From NCBI RefSeq assembly GCF_007655005.1, contig NZ_SZVW01000007.1, positions 62,001 to 126,000 of the forward strand: a stretch of 64,000 bases of DNA, in the 5' to 3' direction. A program made the position numbers and the translations under genes. Below the pieces are notes generated by a model. That model made no database searches. It worked only from the letters and a program-made list of their open reading frames with translations, and had not been told where the DNA came from. The first letter of the stretch is position 1, and each line of letters begins with the position of its first letter. The DNA comes from Streptomyces tibetensis (GTDB lineage: Bacteria > Actinomycetota > Actinomycetes > Streptomycetales > Streptomycetaceae). Below, piece after piece: positions 59,358 to 64,000 of this stretch.

Positions 59358-60596
59358 TTGGCGCGGGTCTGGATTGAGGACCGCATAGGGCACGCGGCGT
59401 ACGTTCGCGCTGCGGCGGAAGCCAAGCGGGCGGGCCGTACGCCACCGGGGCGCTACCGCGTGCGCTGGTACGACCCTGACGGCAAGCCGAAGATGAAGAC
59501 CTTCACCCGCAAGGTCGATGCCGAGGCGGAGCGGACGAAGATGGAGTCCCGCCTCAGCGACGGCTCGTACCGTGATCCAGCCGCCGCGCGGGCGAAGTTC
59601 GCAGAGATAGCGGAGTCCTGGCTGGCTGCGCAGCTCCATCTCAAGCGTTCAACCCGAGGCCGCTATCGCGGTGTTCTCGACGTCCACGTGATCCCCAAGT
59701 GGGGCACCACGCCATTGGACCGCATCCACTTCGAGGACATCGCCGAGTGGCTCGCGGACCTGCTGTCCGGCGAGGCGACCGGCGGCAGGAAGCTGAGCCC
59801 TCGGTCGGTCCGCAAGGCGTACGTCGTTCTCAGCCGCGTTCTCGGCTACGCGGTCAAGGCCCGTCGTCTGGCGGTCAACCCGGCTGTCGGCGTGCCCTTG
59901 CCGAAGGTGATGCCCGCTGACCACGTGTACCTCGACGACATGCAGGTCGACGCGCTGGCCAACGCGGCAGGCGCCTACCGGGTGTTCATCCTGCTGCTGG
60001 CCTACACGGGTCTGCGCTGGGGCGAGGCGTCCGCGCTGAAGGTGGGACGTGTCGACCTGGACGCCTGCCGGGCGCACATCGTCGAGGCGTACGTCGAGGA
60101 CAACGGCAAGCTCTACCTCGACACCCCCAAGAACCACGAGCGTCGCTCCGTACCGATCCCGCGGTTCCTGGCCGAGGAGCTGAAGCCTCACGTCCAGGGG
60201 CGGGGAGATGAGGAACTGCTCTTCACCGCCCCGCAGCGCGGGCCTCTGCGGGCCCGCAACTTCCGTCAGCGGTTCTTCGCGCCGGCGGTCGTGAAGGCCG
60301 GACTGGGGCACCTCAAGGTCACCCCGCACAAGCTGAGGCACACGGCAGCCTCGCTCGCCATCGCCAGCGGCGCGGACGTCAACGTCGTCCAGACGATGCT
60401 GGGCCACAAGTCCGCGACGCTGACCCTGGACACGTACGGGCACCTCTTCCCCGACCGCCTGGACGAGGTCTCGAAGAAGATGCACAAGCGCCGCTCCAAG
60501 CAACTGGCCAAGGCGAAGGCCAAGCTGGAGAAGGCGGAGCGGAAGGCCCGTGAGGCCGCTGAGACCGTGGCCGCCCTGGAGGAAGACGCCGCGTGA
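59358..60596 (+). CDS. Tyrosine integrase of the tRNA-Arg element
   Basis: A 412-aa site-specific recombinase. N-terminal arm-binding region (RYRVRWYDPDGKPKMKTF), SAM-like core-binding domain (WLAAQLHLKRSTRGRYRGVL), catalytic boxes: Arg in YTGLRWGEASAL, H-x-x-R in TPHKLRHTAASL, His in LGHKSATLTLD and Tyr in DTYGHLF. A lysine-rich coiled coil ends the protein (KKMHKRRSKQLAKAKAKLEK). The TTG start has GGAGGGGG 6 nt upstream. It points toward the tRNA att site about 550 bp away. Confidence 0.95.
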   Translation: MARVWIEDRIGHAAYVRAAAEAKRAGRTPPGRYRVRWYDPDGKPKMKTFTRKVDAEAERTKMESRLSDGSYRDPAAARAKFAEIAESWLAAQLHLKRSTRGRYRGVLDVHVIPKWGTTPLDRIHFEDIAEWLADLLSGEATGGRKLSPRSVRKAYVVLSRVLGYAVKARRLAVNPAVGVPLPKVMPADHVYLDDMQVDALANAAGAYRVFILLLAYTGLRWGEASALKVGRVDLDACRAHIVEAYVEDNGKLYLDTPKNHERRSVPIPRFLAEELKPHVQGRGDEELLFTAPQRGPLRARNFRQRFFAPAVVKAGLGHLKVTPHKLRHTAASLAIASGADVNVVQTMLGHKSATLTLDTYGHLFPDRLDEVSKKMHKRRSKQLAKAKAKLEKAERKAREAAETVAALEEDAA

Positions 60597-60615
60597 TGTG
60601 TGCCTGACCCGTGCC

Positions 60616-60663
60616 GGGGCGCCGTAACCGAAGGGGGCGCCCCACCGCGCTGATGCGGTGGGG
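60616..60663 (+). terminator. Two overlapping hairpins after the integrase
   Basis: GGGGCGCC (60616-60623)/GGCGCCCC (60636-60643) and CCCCACCGC (60640-60648)/GCGGTGGGG (60655-60663). They share four bases, so only one can form at a time. Likely transcription stop. Confidence 0.65.
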
Positions 60664-60686
60664 TACCCCCCTTCGTCTTCCTCGGA

Positions 60687-61034
60687 TCAGGTCAGACGCG
60701 GCCGACGGCTTTCGTCCCAGAACCGGTCCATCGCAGCAGCGGCCGCATCCCCAGCCAACCGCTCGATCCTCTCGGGCACCTCGCGCTCGTCGAGGACGAA
60801 GAGCCTCCCGCCGACGAGGTGGGTGGTCGTCTTCCAGCCGAGACGCCGTCCTGCTTCCCTGGCGGCACGCCGGACGTCCTTGAGCTCGCCCATCTCTGCA
60901 AGATCGTCAGCGCCAAGGATCAGCTGCCCGTAGTACCCCTCGTACTCCGGCCTCAGCGCGGCCAGCATCATCGACTCAAGTCGGTCGATCAGCCTCTCGT
61001 GCCGGCGGCGAGCCAGCTCGTCCTTTGCGGGCAT
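60687..61034 (-). CDS. Small hypothetical protein at the element's right end
   Basis: A 115-aa soluble protein: ELARRRHERLIDRLESMMLA, ILGADDLAEMGELKDVRRAA, VGGRLFVLDEREVPERIERL. Rich in Arg/Glu helices; no domain recognised. It lies between the integrase and the tRNA and converges on the integrase. Confidence 0.65.
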   Translation of the reverse strand: MPAKDELARRRHERLIDRLESMMLAALRPEYEGYYGQLILGADDLAEMGELKDVRRAAREAGRRLGWKTTTHLVGGRLFVLDEREVPERIERLAGDAAAAAMDRFWDESRRPRLT

Positions 61035-61098
61035 ATCGCACAGCTCCCCACCTCTGCCCGGAGCACCCATGTGTGCCATATGTGTGCTGCGAGTACGA

Positions 61099-61129
61099 AG
61101 GCCCTCCCGCCCGATGGACGGAAGGGCCT
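61099..61129 (-). terminator. Terminator downstream of the tRNA-Arg gene
   Basis: On the minus strand AGGCCCT-TCCG pairs with CGGG-AGGGCCT, 20 bp after the tRNA. It resembles, in position relative to the att repeat, the terminator at 42060-42094 on the left side. Confidence 0.55.
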
Positions 61130-61148
61130 CTGACCTGGTGCTTTGCTG

Positions 61149-61190
61149 TGCCCCCGGCAGGATTCGAACCTGCGACACCCGCTTTAGGAG
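61149..61190. repeat. Right att site within tRNA-Arg
   Basis: Identical for 42 bp to 42101-42142 and in the same orientation. It covers the 3' part of the tRNA from discriminator base to anticodon arm, so integration here rebuilds an intact tRNA. Identity stops after TTTAGGAG on the anticodon side. Confidence 0.92.
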
Positions 61191-61221
61191 AGCGGTGCTC
61201 TATCCCCTGAGCTACGAAGGC
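61149..61221 (-). tRNA. tRNA-Arg (anticodon CCU)
   Basis: A 73-nt tRNA without encoded CCA. The acceptor GCCTTCG pairs with CGGGGGC (two G-U pairs), the D-arm is in GTAGCTCAGGGGATAGAGC, the anticodon loop is CT-CCT-AA, and the T-arm GCAGGTTCGAATCCTGC is canonical. Anticodon CCU reads AGG (Arg). It is the integration site of the element to its left. Confidence 0.96.
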
Positions 61222-61424
61222 AGTGGCAGTGGACGCAAGCAGCGACGTGCCCGTGGTCTGGGAGGACCACAGGCGTCAGCGTACCGGATGTGGGTCGGGC
61301 GGGTGTGGGGGTCAGGTCAGGGAGACGCGGTGGGTGGGTGTGGGGGCGGGGCGGGGGTGCGAGGCGGGCGGTGGGTGGAGGGGGAGAGGCCGGGTGGCGC
61401 GGTCAGGATCCCGGCAGGGGCCCG

Positions 61425-63095
61425 TCAGGACGCCGGGACCCGGGTGAAGCGGGACGCCGTGTGGAGGTCTGTCTGGATGCGGGTGGCCGTGGTCGTCAGT
61501 TCCGGGAGGAGGTCCGTCACGCACTCCTGCGGGGTGTGACGGCTCGCGTGCATCGCTGTGTTCAGGGCCGCCACCACCCGGCCCGACCGGTCACGGATCG
61601 GGACCGCGATCGAGCGGATGCCCTCTTCCAGTTCCTCGTCCACCAGGGCGTAGCCCCGGGAGCGGGCCGAGGCCAGGACCCCCTCATCACTGGTCTGCGG
61701 GCCCGTGCCGGCGGGCGCGTCCGCCAGCAGGACCCTGCCCAGTGCCGTCGCGTAGGCCGGCAGGCGCGTGCCCACCGTGATGTTCACGCTCATCACCCGG
61801 GCCGTCGCCACCCGGGCCGTGTACTGGATCTCCTCGCCGGACTCCGACAGCACCGCCAGTGCCGTCGATTCGTGGATGCGGGACGTCAGATCGGCCAGGT
61901 GGGGCTGGGCGATCTCGGGGAGGGACGTACGGGACAGCGGCGGGAACCCGAGGGAGAGGACCCGGGGGGTCAGGGTGAAAGTGCGGCCCGTCTGGGCCAC
62001 CAGGCCCAGGTGTTCGTAGGTGATCAGAGCTCGGCGGGCCGTCGCCCGGGCCAGGCCCGTCGCCCGGGCCACCTCCGTGAGGGTCAGCTCCGGCCTGTCC
62101 TCGCCGAAGGCCGTGAGGACGGTCAGGCCACGGGCCAGGGATTCGATGAACTCGCGGCCCAGTTGCTGCTTGGACGCGCCTGTCCAGCGGGCCAGGTCCG
62201 AGGCAGGCGGGCCGGGCTCGGGGGGTGGGGTGTTGTCGAGTTCGCGTTCCATGGCCCGGACAGCGGACCGCAGTCTCGGGAGCAGCGCCGTACGCAGGTG
62301 GTGTGCGGTGTGGCGGCTCGTGTGGCTGACCACGCTCGCCACGCACGCGATCCGGCCGCCCGTTCCCGGGGCCCGGACCGGTACCGAGATCGCCACCAGA
62401 CCCGGTTCGATCAGCTGGTCGTCCAGGGACCAGCCGTTCGTCGACGCCTCCTGCGTGCGGCGTGCGAACGTCTCGTCGTACCGCGCGTCCGCTCCGGACC
62501 TGCGCGGCGGTACGGCCGTGAAGGACAGGTCCCTCGGGTCCGCCGCCCTGCGGTGCCGCCAGCGTTGCCAGTCCGTGGCCGTCCACTCCGTCGCGAACAG
62601 CGGGCCGGGCGCGGTGCGTTCGGCGGGGAGCAGGTCGCCGATGCGGAAGCTGAGGGACATCGCGCGGCGGCGGGTCGCCTGGTGGATGAAGCGGATGCCG
62701 TCGAGGTCGGCGACCGCGAGCGAGACGGACTCGTCCAGTTCGTCGGCCAGGGCGTCCGCGTGCGGGGCGAGCAGCGCGGGCAGGCGCAGCGCCGACATGT
62801 AGGCGTTGCCCAGTTCCATCAGGCGGGGGGACAGGTGGACGTCCCGGCCGTCGAAGCGGACGTAGCCCATGCGGGCGAGCGTGGCCGTGATGCGGTCCAC
62901 CGTGGAGCGGGCGAGGCCGGTGGCGCGTTCCAGGCCGCTCAGGCTCAGCGTGCCGTCCGCCTCCGTCAGTTCCCGCAGTACCGCGATGCCGCGCATGAGG
63001 GGGGTGACCGCCTCCTCGGGGGCGCCCCTCTGCCCCGACTCGTCGGCCGGCGGGGCGGCACCCTCCTGGGACTCGGGCATGGGCTTCGCTGGCAT
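61425..63095 (-). CDS. Double-length IclR-family regulator
   Basis: A 556-aa protein with two IclR units in tandem. First HTH: LSLSGLERATGLARSTVDRI (residues about 50-70) with its effector domain to about 265; second HTH: LTLTEVARATGLARATARRA (about 335-355) with effector domain containing VMSVNITVGTRLPAYATALG and GIRSIAVPIRDRSGRVVAAL. Normal IclR proteins have one unit of about 260 aa. Double forms exist in actinomycetes, where they often control aromatic catabolism; no target genes are in view. The ATG at 63095 has GGAGA upstream. Confidence 0.92.
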   Translation of the reverse strand: MPAKPMPESQEGAAPPADESGQRGAPEEAVTPLMRGIAVLRELTEADGTLSLSGLERATGLARSTVDRITATLARMGYVRFDGRDVHLSPRLMELGNAYMSALRLPALLAPHADALADELDESVSLAVADLDGIRFIHQATRRRAMSLSFRIGDLLPAERTAPGPLFATEWTATDWQRWRHRRAADPRDLSFTAVPPRRSGADARYDETFARRTQEASTNGWSLDDQLIEPGLVAISVPVRAPGTGGRIACVASVVSHTSRHTAHHLRTALLPRLRSAVRAMERELDNTPPPEPGPPASDLARWTGASKQQLGREFIESLARGLTVLTAFGEDRPELTLTEVARATGLARATARRALITYEHLGLVAQTGRTFTLTPRVLSLGFPPLSRTSLPEIAQPHLADLTSRIHESTALAVLSESGEEIQYTARVATARVMSVNITVGTRLPAYATALGRVLLADAPAGTGPQTSDEGVLASARSRGYALVDEELEEGIRSIAVPIRDRSGRVVAALNTAMHASRHTPQECVTDLLPELTTTATRIQTDLHTASRFTRVPAS

Positions 63096-63182
63096 CGGCT
63101 CTCCGGTACGGCGCTCGCGACGGTCGCGGCACGGCCCACCGTAATCCGAGCGATCCAAGTGATCCGAGTAATCCCCCGTGCA

Positions 63183-64000
63183 CTACTCCCTCGTGACCCG
63201 CACCCGAAACCCCCCGTCCACTCCCGTCCCCGCCTCCGCCACTCCCGCCCCCACCCCCGACACCTCGATCGTGATGCCCCGGCCCGGGTCACGGAACGTC
63301 TCGCCGGGAGTGAACGGCGCGTCCGACAGTTCCGCGTGGACGTTCGGCGCGCGCGTGCAGCCGCCGCTGTTGCGGCGGGAGTCCGTGACGGTGACCGGGC
63401 CCATGCCCGTGTCCACCTCCGCGTCGACCTTGTAGATCAGGACACCGGGCCGGCACACCGCCTCGTCGTTGCCGGCGTGGGTACGCACCTCGATGGCGTA
63501 GCCGGTGCGGCCGTCGAGAGGGACGAAGACCAGCTTGGAGCCACCGGCCCGGGCCAGGGGCGTCAGGGTGTACTCCGTGGTGCCGGGGGACGCCGCGCAG
63601 TGGACCTGGGCGGCGTCGAGCCAGCCCAGCTTCCACTTGTGCCAGCCGAGGAAGTCGTTGTTGGCGCCCCAGTCCTCGCTCATGATGTCCCAGTGGCCGA
63701 CCGCGCCCCCGCCCTCCGCGGTGTACAGGTCGGGGAGGCCGAAGACATGGCCGTTCTCGTGGGGGAGGACGCGGTAGCCGGTGCGGTCGTAGGAGCCGGA
63801 GCCGTCGTCCTGGCGGGAGTAGACGAAGGATGCGTTGGCCACGGGTGTGCCGTCGGCCACCGGGGCGTCCGGGTTGCCGGCGAAGGTGACGGACAGGACC
63901 GTGTCCAGGGCGGAGGGGCCTGCGTTGGGGCTCACCAGGACGTTCAGCAGGTCGTAGGCGCGGAAGTCCACGTCCGGGTCGGCCACTTCCACGAGGTCCT
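63183..64000 (-). CDS. M6-family metalloprotease, C-terminal part (start lies beyond the window)
   Basis: The visible 272 residues include the zinc-binding site HENGHVFGLPDLY (H-E-x-G-H), followed by GHWDIMSEDWGANNDFLGWH with the third ligand region, then a beta-rich C-terminal domain (TEYTLTPLARAGGSKLVFVP, RGITIEVSGVGAG). It is related to immune inhibitor A-type secreted peptidases. The signal peptide and propeptide are off the right edge. Confidence 0.88.
   Translation of the reverse strand, partial: DLVEVADPDVDFRAYDLLNVLVSPNAGPSALDTVLSVTFAGNPDAPVADGTPVANASFVYSRQDDGSGSYDRTGYRVLPHENGHVFGLPDLYTAEGGGAVGHWDIMSEDWGANNDFLGWHKWKLGWLDAAQVHCAASPGTTEYTLTPLARAGGSKLVFVPLDGRTGYAIEVRTHAGNDEAVCRPGVLIYKVDAEVDTGMGPVTVTDSRRNSGGCTRAPNVHAELSDAPFTPGETFRDPGRGITIEVSGVGAGVAEAGTGVDGGFRVRVTRE

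Larger units (their letters stand above)
42101..61190. mobile_element. Integrative mobilizable element in tRNA-Arg(CCU), about 19.05 kb
   Basis: Bounded by 42-bp direct repeats. From the tRNA end inward: integrase with XRE regulator, divergent excisionase-like gene, DUF3631 ATPase with repeat array, MobC-like and relaxase genes, then cargo: Tgm RiPP cluster with DUF6087, small protein, ATPase and XRE-TPR regulator, a GNAT, an Asp23/AmaP cluster and a desaturase. No FtsK/TraB, Spd or NUDIX transfer genes of conjugative actinomycete elements are present, so transfer would need a helper. Several cargo genes could be older chromosome captured between stacked elements. Confidence 0.8.

Overview
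The window is high-GC actinobacterial chromosome and fits Streptomyces. Signs are GTG and TTG starts, leaderless promoters of the TANNNT type placed 6 nt before a start codon, secreted polysaccharide hydrolases, PIG-L deacetylase, XRE-TPR regulators, SpoIIE-type phosphatase, Tgm RiPP genes, and a rare TTA (bldA-dependent) codon in one gene.

1-16 kb is core-like chromosome: a MerR edge fragment, glutathione peroxidase, a divergent DUF5937/ArsR regulator-MFS pair separated by a minisatellite and a 20-bp palindrome, GNAT and MarR genes, a modification-dependent HNH endonuclease of ScoMcrA type, a translationally coupled GH11 xylanase-CE4 deacetylase operon, an Eis-like acetyltransferase with a repetitive insert, and a GNAT-IF-1 operon. 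That operon has a promoter resembling WblC/WhiB7 promoters, a 17-aa leader peptide and a hairpin just before the ribosome binding site.

16-33 kb is devoted to carbohydrates, mostly fructan: a GH68 levansucrase-type enzyme with its LacI regulator, a fructose-type ABC importer (binding protein, permease, ATPase) with a second LacI regulator, a divergent PfkB kinase, and a large GH32 levanase. The same 14-bp palindrome (TGTCAWCGWTGACA), repeated every 16 bp, lies before both the importer/kinase pair and the levanase, so one LacI regulon for making, cutting, importing and phosphorylating fructose units can be read from the DNA. A PIG-L deacetylase and a Tat-exported GH26 mannanase follow.

33-42 kb is a decayed integration zone: three tyrosine-integrase remnants, IS3, IS256 and IS5-type transposase fragments and a broken methyltransferase, with intact genes between them (a PAS-GAF-SpoIIE phosphatase/ATPase, and an AraC regulator divergent from an NmrA reductase and a PPOX-like flavoprotein).

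42.1-61.2 kb is an integrated element of about 19.05 kb bounded by a 42-bp direct repeat. One copy is the 3' part of tRNA-Arg(CCU); the other lies next to an old integrase remnant, so elements have stacked at this tRNA. The element has integrase, an XRE regulator, a small excisionase-like protein, a DUF3631 ATPase whose 5' half is packed with GGGGACCG repeats (possible origin), a relaxase and a MobC-like protein, but no FtsK/TraB pump, so it looks mobilizable rather than self-transmissible. Cargo is a bldA-dependent fatty acid desaturase, an Asp23/AmaP envelope-stress cluster, a GNAT, and a Tgm-type ATP-grasp/PIMT RiPP cluster with its regulator.

61.4-64 kb returns to chromosome: a double-length IclR regulator and the C-terminal part of an M6 metalloprotease.
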